A DNA stretch of 13,675 nucleotides. Source: a bacterium (lineage in GTDB: Bacteria > Bacteroidota > Bacteroidia > Cytophagales > Thermonemataceae). Below are positions 7,602 through 13,672 of the stretch, piece after piece. The position numbers were made by a program, and so were the translations under genes. The notes under the pieces were generated by a model, which was given only the letters and a program-made list of their open reading frames with translations, searched no databases and had not been told where the DNA came from. The stretch is taken from positions 1 to 13,675 of the forward strand of contig JANYGM010000205.1 of NCBI GenBank assembly GCA_025362415.1, read 5' to 3'. Each line of letters opens with the position of its first letter. Within the stretch, counting starts at the first letter, position 1.

Positions 7602-8156
7602 ATGATAAAAAAAAATAGTTTTTTATTGCTTTTTGCTTTATTTTTCTCAAATATGTTGCAGGCGCAAAAATTTGGCTTTATTGATGCTAACTTTATTTTG
7701 ATGAAAATGCCTGCTTATCAGAAAGCACAAGACGAAATAACGGGATTTTCTCAAAAAGCAGAAAAACAAATTGAGCAAAAAACAAAAGAAGTAGCAGACT
7801 TGCGCACTCGTTATGTGGCAGAAGAAATGCTAATGACCAACGAAATGAAAGCCGACAGGCTCAAAGCAATAGATAAGAGAGAACTTGAAGTAAAAGAAAT
7901 GCAACAAAAAACCTTTGGCTTTGAGGGTTTGCTTTTCTACAAAAAACAGGAACTTCTTGCGCCTATACGTGACGAACTAAACAAAGCACTAGAAAAAGTA
8001 GCTAAAAAGAAGAGTTTAGCAGCTATTTATGATAAATCTGGGGATTTTATTGTGCTTTACCTTGACCCAACACACGACTATACAGATTTTGTTTTGGAGG
8101 AATTAGGACTTGGTGATAAAGATGATGACCCAAAAAAAAATAGTAATAAAAAGTAG
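7602..8156 (+). CDS. OmpH/Skp-like periplasmic chaperone, copy 1
   Basis: Probable periplasmic chaperone that holds unfolded outer-membrane proteins for the BAM machinery. It has 184 residues. A signal peptide covers residues 1-21 and is likely cut after LQA. The mature start QKFGFIDANFILMKMPAYQKA matches the OmpH opening (K-x-G-[YF]-[IV]-D). A long charged helical region (about 40-115) rich in Lys/Glu/Gln is expected to form the coiled-coil tentacles. The OmpH C-terminal strand segment is present as LAAIYDKSGDFIVLYLDP, followed by a hydrophilic tail ending KKNSNKK. It is first in a pair with a second OmpH-like gene 112 bp downstream, and a consensus promoter lies upstream. Such pairs are common in Bacteroidota, often next to bamA, which is not in this window. 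Confidence 0.88.
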   Translation: MIKKNSFLLLFALFFSNMLQAQKFGFIDANFILMKMPAYQKAQDEITGFSQKAEKQIEQKTKEVADLRTRYVAEEMLMTNEMKADRLKAIDKRELEVKEMQQKTFGFEGLLFYKKQELLAPIRDELNKALEKVAKKKSLAAIYDKSGDFIVLYLDPTHDYTDFVLEELGLGDKDDDPKKNSNKK

Positions 8157-8184
8157 TTGTGAGTTTTCAGTTGTGAATTGTGAG
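8157..8184 (+). repeat. Heptamer repeat TTGTGAG-type directly after a stop codon
   Basis: Four period-7 units (TTGTGAG, TTTTCAG, TTGTGAA, TTGTGAG) start at the base after the TAG stop (8154-8156) of the first OmpH-like gene. This is the same heptamer and the same junction as at 5409-5429. Confidence 0.8.
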
Positions 8185-8268
8185 TTAAATACAGTTCATT
8201 TATGACCAACTAACTACAAAAATAGTATTTCAAGTTTCAATTAAAATAAAAATCAATTAAATCAAAAA

Positions 8269-8823
8269 ATGAGAAAAAATACATTCTTATTGGCAATGGT
8301 AGCATTATTTACTTTTGTATTTGCTGCAAATGCCCAAACAACGCAAAAAATAGGTTATGTAGATGCGGCGTACATTGTGCCACAACTTCCAGAGGCAAAA
8401 GCTGCTAATGCAGACCTTGCTGCATATTCAAAAAAATTACAGGAAGATTTGGCTGCAAAACAAGCAGAATTTAAGACAAAATACGACAAATATACCAAAG
8501 ATGCTGCCACAATGCCTGATATTTCTCGTCAGTCAATGGAAAAAGACCTTTCTAACTTGCAACAAGGCTTACAAGAGTTTCAACAAAGTGCAGAAGAAGC
8601 AGTACAAAAGAAACAAATGGCAATGATGAATCCTATTCTTAAAAAAGTAGAAGATGCTATCAAAGCAGTTGCAAAAGAAGGTGGTTACACATATATTTTG
8701 AAAAAAGAAGCCCTGCTTTATGAACCAGAAGATAAAAGTGGAGATATTTCTGATATGGTTATCAAGAAGTTAGGTGTTACACCTAGCGCAGTGAAAACTC
8801 CAGTAGTACCAAAAGGTAAATAA
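8269..8823 (+). CDS. OmpH/Skp-like periplasmic chaperone, copy 2
   Basis: A second OmpH-family protein, also 184 residues. A signal peptide spans residues 1-22 and is cut after ANA. The mature protein begins QTTQKIGYVDAAYIVPQLPE, closer to the family consensus than copy 1. A long Ala/Lys/Gln-rich helical stretch (about 45-125) is followed by GGYTYILKKEALLYEPEDKSGDIS, the conserved C-terminal strands. The basic C-terminus is VVPKGK. It probably shares a transcript with copy 1, because the 112-bp gap shows no clear promoter and a strong terminator follows this gene. The two proteins differ enough that they may trimerise or act separately; which is not readable here. Confidence 0.9.
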   Translation: MRKNTFLLAMVALFTFVFAANAQTTQKIGYVDAAYIVPQLPEAKAANADLAAYSKKLQEDLAAKQAEFKTKYDKYTKDAATMPDISRQSMEKDLSNLQQGLQEFQQSAEEAVQKKQMAMMNPILKKVEDAIKAVAKEGGYTYILKKEALLYEPEDKSGDISDMVIKKLGVTPSAVKTPVVPKGK

Positions 8824-8829
8824 TTCTTT

Positions 8830-8944
8830 AGTGTGTAGTACCTTAGTGATGAGTGAAATACAAGAAGTACAATTTTAGTGATGTATGGAAAAAGTCGTAA
8901 AGACGGTATTCCATTCATCACTACACACTTTCTCACTCATCACT
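8830..8944. repeat. Interleaved inverted repeats after the OmpH pair
   Basis: Two short sequences recur as reverse complements in the same order: AGTGTGTAGT (8830-8839) with ACTACACACT (8920-8929), and AGTGATGAGTGA (8845-8856) with TCACTCATCACT (8933-8944). Because both first halves precede both second halves, RNA pairing would be of pseudoknot type rather than nested. Parts have period 7 (TCACTCA twice at 8933-8946). The region is untranslated, between the OmpH stop codon and the terminator. Confidence 0.7.
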
Positions 8945-8945
8945 C

Positions 8946-8995
8946 AAAAAAAGTCCTCTCAAAATTTTTTTGAAAGGACTTTTTTATTATTTTTG
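8946..8995 (+). terminator. Intrinsic terminator of the OmpH-like pair
   Basis: AAGTCCT-C-TCAAAA pairs with TTTTGA-A-AGGACTT (8951-8964 with 8968-8982), one mismatch and a three-base loop, followed by a T-rich run. Flanking A and T runs extend the stem and could allow termination in both directions. Confidence 0.85.
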
Positions 8996-9067
8996 CTCAA
9001 TGGTAAACTTTTCTAACAAATTTTACGTAATAGTAGTATAGTTTTTAACATTTTAAACAAAAAGAAT

Positions 9068-9331
9068 ATGGTATCTATGTCAGGCGAGAGTTTAGTGATT
9101 TTTTTATTGATTGGTGCAATAGCTGGTTGGCTAGCTGGTCAGGTTGTCAGAGGCTACGGCTTTGGCTTATTAGGCAATATTGTAGTAGGTGTTGTGGGTG
9201 CATTTTTAGGAGGTTATTTGTTTCCTAAATTTGGGCTAAATATCACACCAGCCTATGTTGGTTCTATCATCTCTGCATTTTTGGGTGCATTGATTTTGCT
9301 TCTACTTATTCGTTTGATAAAGAGAGTTTAA
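9068..9331 (+). CDS. GlsB/YeaQ/YmgE-family small membrane protein (transglycosylase-associated family)
   Basis: An 87-residue integral inner-membrane protein with three hydrophobic segments at about 8-27, 33-52 and 60-82. The glycine-rich pattern is diagnostic: GAIAGWLAGQVVRGYGFG, then LLGNIVVGVVGAFLGGYLF, then a final helix ending LLIRLIKRV. These proteins are often linked to stress or stationary phase, but the biochemical role is not established, and the family name should not be read as enzyme activity. The start MVSMSGES has a second Met at residue 4 (9077) that could also serve. The gene is isolated between two intrinsic terminators, so it is probably monocistronic. No clear promoter was identified. 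Confidence 0.9.
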   Translation: MVSMSGESLVIFLLIGAIAGWLAGQVVRGYGFGLLGNIVVGVVGAFLGGYLFPKFGLNITPAYVGSIISAFLGALILLLLIRLIKRV

Positions 9332-9355
9332 AATTCAATTACGAGTAAAAAATAC

Positions 9356-9404
9356 AAAAAATCCTTTCAAATTTATTTATTTGAAAGGATTTTTTCTATT
9401 TTTG
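9356..9404 (+). terminator. Intrinsic terminator of the GlsB/YeaQ-type gene
   Basis: A perfect 17-bp stem, AAAAAATCCTTTCAAAT (9356-9372) with ATTTGAAAGGATTTTTT (9379-9395), a six-base loop and a T run. The A run on the other side makes it potentially bidirectional. The stem is related to the previous terminator (TCCTTTCAAA versus TCCTCTCAAA). Confidence 0.9.
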
Positions 9405-9476
9405 TCAAAATAAAATTCAACTCATTTTAAATGAAAAATATAATATATGTAATAATTTTTGTATTCATAATCAGAA

Positions 9477-9842
9477 TTGCACCACTATAAACACGGACTT
9501 TTGCACAAACAACAAGATAGGAAACTTTTTATAAGATTTTTTTGGGTAGAAAAACCTACAAATCAAAATGCAGATAATAATCAGAAAAACACTTCAAAAA
9601 CTACTACTGATAAAGTTTTTTGTTGCGAAATAGAAGATAATGGCATTGGGCGAGAACGCTCTGCAACTTTGCAAAAAAACCGCCCAGACAAACACCAATC
9701 TTTTGCTATGAGTGCCACACAAAAACGCTTAGAACTTCTTAATCACGCAAGAAAAAACGCCATTTTCTTAGAAATAAAAGATTTGAAAGATAACCAAAAT
9801 AATGCACTAGGTATAAAGATAATACTTCATATACCAGCGTAG
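9477..9842 (+). pseudogene. 3' remnant of a LytS/YpdA-type sensor histidine kinase
   Basis: The reading frame matches only the ATPase end of a His_kinase-family (LytS/YpdA-type) sensor. It begins YKHGLLHKQQDRKLFIRF, corresponding to the end of the N-box region (normally ENAIKHGLLHK), continues with the G1 box EIEDNGIGRERSA (Asp54, Gly56, Gly58 of the fragment), then ATQKRLELLN, and the C-terminal LGIKIILHIPA. The sensor, membrane and His-containing dimerisation regions are missing, and a stop codon (9468-9470) lies in frame just upstream, so the frame cannot begin earlier. The only start in frame is TTG at 9477. A 19-codon frame at 9431-9490 (starting MKNIIYVIIFVFI) overlaps out of frame and might be the original N-terminus left by a large deletion; that is inference. 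No partner LytTR regulator is nearby. Confidence 0.8.
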
Positions 9843-9845
9843 TTC

Positions 9846-9873
9846 AATTACGAATTACGAATTATCAATTACG
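9846..9873 (+). repeat. Heptamer repeat AATTACG x4
   Basis: Four units of exact period 7: AATTACG, AATTACG, AATTATC, AATTACG. They start three bases after the TAG stop (9840-9842) of the kinase remnant. A single AATTACG also occurs just after the stop of the GlsB/YeaQ-type gene. Confidence 0.85.
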
Positions 9874-9934
9874 TTTTTTTGATTTTTAGGAGTTTTTTTC
9901 TATCTTGCTAGCAAAAGTAGTGGATATTGATACA

Positions 9935-9970
9935 ACTTGGTTACTGACTTGGTTACTAACTAAGTTACTT
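9935..9970 (+). repeat. 12-bp tandem repeat (3 copies) upstream of the ABC ATPase gene
   Basis: ACTTGGTTACTG, ACTTGGTTACTA and ACTAAGTTACTT lie back to back. The third runs into TTACTTTG (9965-9972), which resembles but does not match the TAnnTTTG promoter element. The tract ends 25 bp before the start codon, so it overlaps the expected promoter or leader. Confidence 0.75.
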
Positions 9971-9995
9971 TGTATTCTTAATAAATGAACAAATA

Positions 9996-11828
9996 ATGAA
10001 CGAGGATATACTTTTGGAGGTTAAAAACCTCACTGTAGAATTTACCGCAAACAAAAAAATCACGCAGGCAGTCAAAAATATTAGCTTTACTATCAAAAAA
10101 GGAGAGTCTATTGGGATTGTCGGTGAGTCTGGGTCAGGCAAATCTGTTACTTCATTGGCAATTATGCGACTGATACAACACCCTGCAGGCAAAATTACGT
10201 CTGGTGAAATATGGTTTAACTCTCCTACATTAGGTGCCGTTAATTTGCTAGAACTCACCACAAAACAGATGCAAAATGACATTAGAGGCAACGAAATAGC
10301 TATGATTTTTCAAGAGCCTATGACTTCCCTAAATCCTGTCTATACTTGTGGAAATCAAGTAATGGAGGCTATTTTGCTTCATCAAAACGTAAGTAAAGCA
10401 GAAGCACGCAAACGAGCAATAGAAACTTTTGATAAAGTGCATCTTCCTTTTCCTGAAATAATTTTGAATAAATACCCTCACGAGCTTTCTGGGGGGCAAA
10501 AACAGCGTGTAATGATTGCTATGGCACTTGCTTGCAACCCTGTTTTGCTCATTGCTGATGAGCCAACTACTGCCTTAGATGTAACTGTACAAGCTGCTAT
10601 TTTGGAGATTTTAGAGGAATTAAGAGAAAAATATGGCGTTTCTTTTATGTTTATTACCCACGACTTGGGTGTAGTTGCAGAGGTGTCTGATAGGGTAATG
10701 GTGATGTATAAAGGAAATATTGTAGAAAAAAATGATGTTTGGGACATTTTTAACAGTCCACAACAGCCTTATACAAAAGGGCTGTTGGCGTGCAGACCAC
10801 GTTTAGACTTTAAAATGAAGGTTTTGCCTACCGTTAGTGATTTTATGAAAACTGATGACGAGGGCAATATGATAGAAATAAAACGCTATCTTTCTGTGGG
10901 TGAAGCACTTATGCTTAATTTGGAAACTGATGACGAAATTGAAGACCGCAAAAAAGAACTTACAATGAAAAAGCCTGTGCTTGTCGTGGAAGGGCTTTGT
11001 AAGTGGTTTCCTATTAAAAAACCTTTTTTCAGCAGAAAACCGCAAGAATATATTAAGGCAGTTGATGATGTGAGTTTTAATGTTTATCCTGGTGAAACGC
11101 TTGGGCTTGTAGGTGAGTCTGGATGTGGTAAAACTACACTTGGAAGACTGATTTTGAGGCTTTTAGAACCTACTTCTGGAAATATTTTTTATGAAGGAGA
11201 GGATATTTTACAAATGAAAAATAAAGATATGCAACTTTTAAGAAAAGAGATGCAAATTATTTTTCAAGACCCTTATTCGTCCCTAAATCCACGTCTAACC
11301 ATTGGAAATGCCATTATGGAGCCTATGGAACTCTTTGGCATTGGACGAAATAAGCAAGAACGCAAAGATATGATTATCAATTTGTTAGAAAAAGTAAGTT
11401 TGGGTTCAGAGCATTTTAACCGCTATCCTCACGAGTTTTCTGGGGGACAACGTCAAAGGATTTGCATTGCTCGTGCTTTGAGTGTTAATCCTAAATTTAT
11501 TATTTGTGATGAGTCTGTTTCTGCCTTAGATGTGTCCGTGCAGGCGCAGGTACTTAATTTGCTTAATGATTTGAAAGAGGAATTTCATTTTACAAATATT
11601 TTTATCTCACACGACTTGTCAGTTATTAAGTTTTTGGCTGATAGAATGATAGTAATGAACAAAGGAAAAATAGAAGAATTTGGTTTTTCTGAAGATATTT
11701 ATGCAAGTCCCAGCTCTGAATATACAAAAAACCTTATCAAAGCTATTCCAAAGGGAGAATTAGACGACATTCACCGCAACCAACTGCGTAGGAAAGAAGC
11801 AGCTGCAATGCGCAAAGCTGTTTTTTAA
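9996..11828 (+). CDS. Fused two-domain ABC transporter ATPase, oligopeptide/dipeptide (OppDF/DppDF) type
   Basis: Cytoplasmic ATPase that would drive an oligopeptide or dipeptide importer, with the two ATPase subunits fused (610 residues, as in YejF/GsiA-like proteins). Domain 1: Walker A GESGSGKS (43-50), Q-loop Gln106, signature LSGGQ (164-168), Walker B LLIADEP (184-190), switch His222. Domain 2: Walker A GESGCGKT (373-380), Q-loop Gln424, signature FSGGQ (481-485), Walker B FIICDES (501-507), His539. All catalytic residues are present in both halves. Each half carries the oligopeptide-family C-terminal segment (PQQPYTKGLLACRP; SSEYTKNLIKAIP). An acidic linker of about 55 residues (270-325) joins them. 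The permease and binding-protein genes are not in the window, so the substrate is unknown. The start MNEDILLEVKNLTVEF gives a normal N-terminus. The stop codon overlaps that of the converging gene. Confidence 0.96.
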   Translation: MNEDILLEVKNLTVEFTANKKITQAVKNISFTIKKGESIGIVGESGSGKSVTSLAIMRLIQHPAGKITSGEIWFNSPTLGAVNLLELTTKQMQNDIRGNEIAMIFQEPMTSLNPVYTCGNQVMEAILLHQNVSKAEARKRAIETFDKVHLPFPEIILNKYPHELSGGQKQRVMIAMALACNPVLLIADEPTTALDVTVQAAILEILEELREKYGVSFMFITHDLGVVAEVSDRVMVMYKGNIVEKNDVWDIFNSPQQPYTKGLLACRPRLDFKMKVLPTVSDFMKTDDEGNMIEIKRYLSVGEALMLNLETDDEIEDRKKELTMKKPVLVVEGLCKWFPIKKPFFSRKPQEYIKAVDDVSFNVYPGETLGLVGESGCGKTTLGRLILRLLEPTSGNIFYEGEDILQMKNKDMQLLRKEMQIIFQDPYSSLNPRLTIGNAIMEPMELFGIGRNKQERKDMIINLLEKVSLGSEHFNRYPHEFSGGQRQRICIARALSVNPKFIICDESVSALDVSVQAQVLNLLNDLKEEFHFTNIFISHDLSVIKFLADRMIVMNKGKIEEFGFSEDIYASPSSEYTKNLIKAIPKGELDDIHRNQLRRKEAAAMRKAVF

Positions 11829-12238
11829 CCTTTTTCAATATTTTTAAATAATTGTGTATGTTGTTTTCTGAAAATACTTTCCATTATTGATTTTATAGGT
11901 AATGGGGATTTGAAAGTAATATTTTCTTCAATAATACTAAATTCATTAGAAAATTCTGTATCTGGTTTTATCTTGATAGTTATTTCAATTTTAGTAAATT
12001 TCATTACTACGGCACGCATAGTTACCTGATTTTCAATAGAATTGCTTTCTACTGAAACAGGATAAGTAAATGAAAAAGAGAGAAAACCCAATTTCAAAGT
12101 TTCATAAACCAAATAATTGTTATTATTTGTTGGTACTATTTTGGTTATTACTGGATGAACAGACGCAAATTTTTGCATATCTGTCAAGTAATCAAAGACA
12201 ATGTCTTTTGTTTTCTTTATTCTAAATGAAAGTTGCAT
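11825..12238 (-). CDS. SRPBCC-fold (START/Bet v1-like) protein
   Basis: A 137-residue soluble protein without signal peptide. The opening MQLSFRIKKTKDIVFDYLTD, then MQKFASVHPVITKIVP, resembles the polyketide-cyclase/SRPBCC fold: first strand, helix pair with a VFDYLTD-like motif, and a conserved HPVI region. It continues with alternating beta strands (YLVYETLKLGFLSFSFTYPVSV; VTMRAVVMKFTKIEITIKI) and a long amphipathic C-terminal helix (SIMESIFRKQHTQLFKNIEKG). Such proteins bind hydrophobic ligands; no ligand can be inferred. It is 28 bp downstream of the broken toxin and converges with the ABC ATPase gene, their stop codons sharing TTAA at 11825-11828. Confidence 0.72.
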   Translation of the reverse strand: MQLSFRIKKTKDIVFDYLTDMQKFASVHPVITKIVPTNNNNYLVYETLKLGFLSFSFTYPVSVESNSIENQVTMRAVVMKFTKIEITIKIKPDTEFSNEFSIIEENITFKSPLPIKSIMESIFRKQHTQLFKNIEKG

Positions 12239-12266
12239 TGGAAATATAAATCTTGTGGTTAAACAC

Positions 12267-12382
12267 TCAATACTGTCCTTTCATAGAAAGTACAGTAATT
12301 AATTCTTCGTTTACTTCATAAATAATTCTATGTTCTTTGTCAATTCTACGAGACCAACAGCCTAAATATATTCTATTTCCAT
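12267..12382 (-). pseudogene. YoeB/Txe-type toxin remnant with internal deletion
   Basis: Two pieces of a YoeB-family mRNA interferase remain. The first is an ATG at 12382 overlapping the antitoxin end by 10 nt and reading M-E-I-E-Y-I before a stop at 12362-12364. The second, in another frame from about 12365, reads LGCWSRRIDKEHRIIYEVNE, then ELITVLSMKGQY and a TGA at 12267-12269. The WSRRI-x-x-EHRIIYEV block is the conserved C-terminal half of YoeB, carrying the region around its catalytic residues. The middle of the protein (roughly 45-50 residues of an expected 85) is absent and the ends are out of frame, so no working toxin can be made from it. The overlapping start position is typical of an antitoxin-toxin operon. 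Confidence 0.8.
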
Positions 12383-12582
12383 ATTTCGTCCAATTCTATT
12401 TTTACCGTTTTGCCTTCTGTGGCTTGTTTTCTACTTTTTTGTATTTTAGCAACAAAATCAGGGTTGTAAGGTAATTCTTGTGTTACTTCAAATTTAATTT
12501 TCAAAGCTTCAAAAAAAGCAGTAATTATATTTAGCTCCTTGGTATCTATTGGGTGCGCAATAAGTATATTTTGTGTTTTCAT
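12373..12582 (-). CDS. Orphan antitoxin-like small protein (YoeB-partner type)
   Basis: A 69-residue cytosolic protein. Its layout (MKTQNILIAHPIDTKELNII, a helical TAFFEALKIKFEVTQE segment, the segment PYNPDFVAKIQKSRKQ, an acidic and hydrophobic tail ending IELDEIWK) fits the small Bacteroidota antitoxins paired with RelE/YoeB toxins, and it is directly followed by the toxin remnant. The C-terminal half would be the toxin-binding part. With its toxin broken it may be a relic, or it may still neutralise a related toxin elsewhere. It starts 54 bp after the ccmC-like stop on the same strand. The assignment rests on context more than on a strong motif. Confidence 0.7.
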   Translation of the reverse strand: MKTQNILIAHPIDTKELNIITAFFEALKIKFEVTQELPYNPDFVAKIQKSRKQATEGKTVKIELDEIWK

Positions 12583-12636
12583 TATTTTTATTTTAAATTA
12601 TGACGGATTTTATATCAAAGTTTCTCTTAATAGTAA

Positions 12637-13341
12637 TTAAGAAATCACTTCAATAGTTTTAGTATTGTTTGTTTGGTTGATTTTCTCTTCAATTTCCCAC
12701 ATACGTTTGCGTAATGTGGTTATCCAACCACCCATAAGTATCCACGCTATCACGCTGGGATAGAAAACAGGGCGCATTTGTGCCGCCAAATCATATACAT
12801 TAAAACCAGGATTTCCACCATTTCCTGGGTGCATAGAATCTACCAAACGAGGCAAAACGTAAATAAGTGGAATATAAGTAAAAAACGCCAAAATATTATA
12901 AATAGCGGCAACAGTTGCACTACGTTCTTTGTCTTCCATAGCACTTTTTAGGACAAAAAATGCCAAATAAATCAGCATTGCAATAGCTGCGCCTGTTTGT
13001 TTTGGGTCGCCGTGCCAGTATGCGCCCCACGTAAATCTTGCCCAAATAGCCCCTGTAATCAGTCCTAGCGCACCAAAAATCATAGAAACTTCTGTGGCGG
13101 CAGTCATCAGAAAGTTATATTTTGCGCTACGAGTACGCAAATACATTACTGCAAAGCCACAAGAAGCAAGTAACCAAAATGACATAGCAAACCACATAGG
13201 TACGTGGAAATAAAGATTTCGGGCAGTTTCATAGAGATTTCCTGTTGGCATTTGCGGAATTCTTCCCAAAAAGCCCGCTAAAAGTGAGAATATCAATAAA
13301 ATAATGGTGAGGATTTTCCACCAAGAAAGTTTCAGTATCAT
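12637..13341 (-). CDS. ccmC: CcmC-like cytochrome c maturation heme-handling membrane protein
   Basis: Inner-membrane protein of the cytochrome c assembly family that presents heme on the periplasmic side for transfer to CcmE. It has 234 residues with about six membrane helices, the usual size for CcmC. The heme-binding tryptophan-rich (WWD) loop is TWGAYWHGDPKQTGAA (about 104-119), in the variant seen in Bacteroidota. The two axial-ligand histidine positions are present as His46 in LYFHVPMWF and His171 in DSMHPG. The start MILKLSWWKI gives a normal TM1. CcmB, CcmE and CcmF genes, often adjacent, do not follow: the next genes downstream are an antitoxin and an SRPBCC protein, and upstream is non-coding. 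CcsA-type proteins are similar but usually larger. Confidence 0.92.
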   Translation of the reverse strand: MILKLSWWKILTIILLIFSLLAGFLGRIPQMPTGNLYETARNLYFHVPMWFAMSFWLLASCGFAVMYLRTRSAKYNFLMTAATEVSMIFGALGLITGAIWARFTWGAYWHGDPKQTGAAIAMLIYLAFFVLKSAMEDKERSATVAAIYNILAFFTYIPLIYVLPRLVDSMHPGNGGNPGFNVYDLAAQMRPVFYPSVIAWILMGGWITTLRKRMWEIEEKINQTNNTKTIEVIS

Positions 13342-13419
13342 AGGAAGAGGTACGAAATAAGAAGTTGGAAGTACGAATATAAAAACTTGATTTTTATACC
13401 ATACTTATACCTGTTTTTT

Positions 13420-13453
13420 GCAAATATACGGTTTTCAGTACAATATTTTCAAA
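13420..13453 (-). promoter_or_regulatory. Probable promoter of the ccmC-like gene
   Basis: On the reverse strand TTTG (13453-13450), 22 bases, then TATATTTG (13427-13420), an exact TAnnTTTG match with slightly long spacing. RNA would start near 13413, about 70 nt before the start codon. Confidence 0.5.
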
Positions 13454-13536
13454 TAATTTGGTGATTTTTTATTGAAAATACACTTTAAAATCAAAAAAAG
13501 AATTAACTTGCGTAACGAAATAATTTGTTACCGCAC

Positions 13537-13600
13537 ACTCTTTGTTATTAGTGGTCTGTACCGTAGTGGAACGGAGGTCTGACCACTAATAACAAAGAGT
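13537..13600. repeat. Long hairpin with conserved core, copy 1
   Basis: Perfect 20-bp arms, 13537-13556 and 13581-13600 (ACTCTTTGTTATTAGTGGTC and its reverse complement), enclose a 24-nt loop. The inner 34 nt (13552-13585, TGGTCTGTACCG ... TCTGACCA) is nearly repeated, inverted, at 13623-13656. The outer 15 bp of the arms are not. No T run follows, so it is not an ordinary terminator. Not recognised. Confidence 0.92.
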
Positions 13601-13606
13601 AAGGTC

Positions 13607-13672
13607 GTTTTAAAAAGAATTATGGTCAGACCTTCATTGCATTACGGTACAGACCACAATTCTTTTTAAAAC
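13607..13672. repeat. Long hairpin with conserved core, copy 2 (inverted)
   Basis: Arms GTTTTAAAAAGAATT (13607-13621) and AATTCTTTTTAAAAC (13658-13672) pair perfectly, then one A/C mismatch, then TGGTC/GACCA, and again a 24-nt loop. On the reverse strand the 34-nt core differs from copy 1 at only four positions. It lies six bases after copy 1 and three bases before the window edge, so further copies beyond the edge are possible. Confidence 0.92.

Noticed and set aside
9431..9490. Small hydrophobic 19-residue peptide gene
   Set aside because: Too short, with no supporting context beyond the overlap with the kinase remnant. Mentioned only as a possible N-terminal relic.
13537..13672. Ordinary intrinsic terminators at the right edge
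   Set aside because: The stems are longer than usual, the loops are 24 nt and conserved, and no T run follows either stem.
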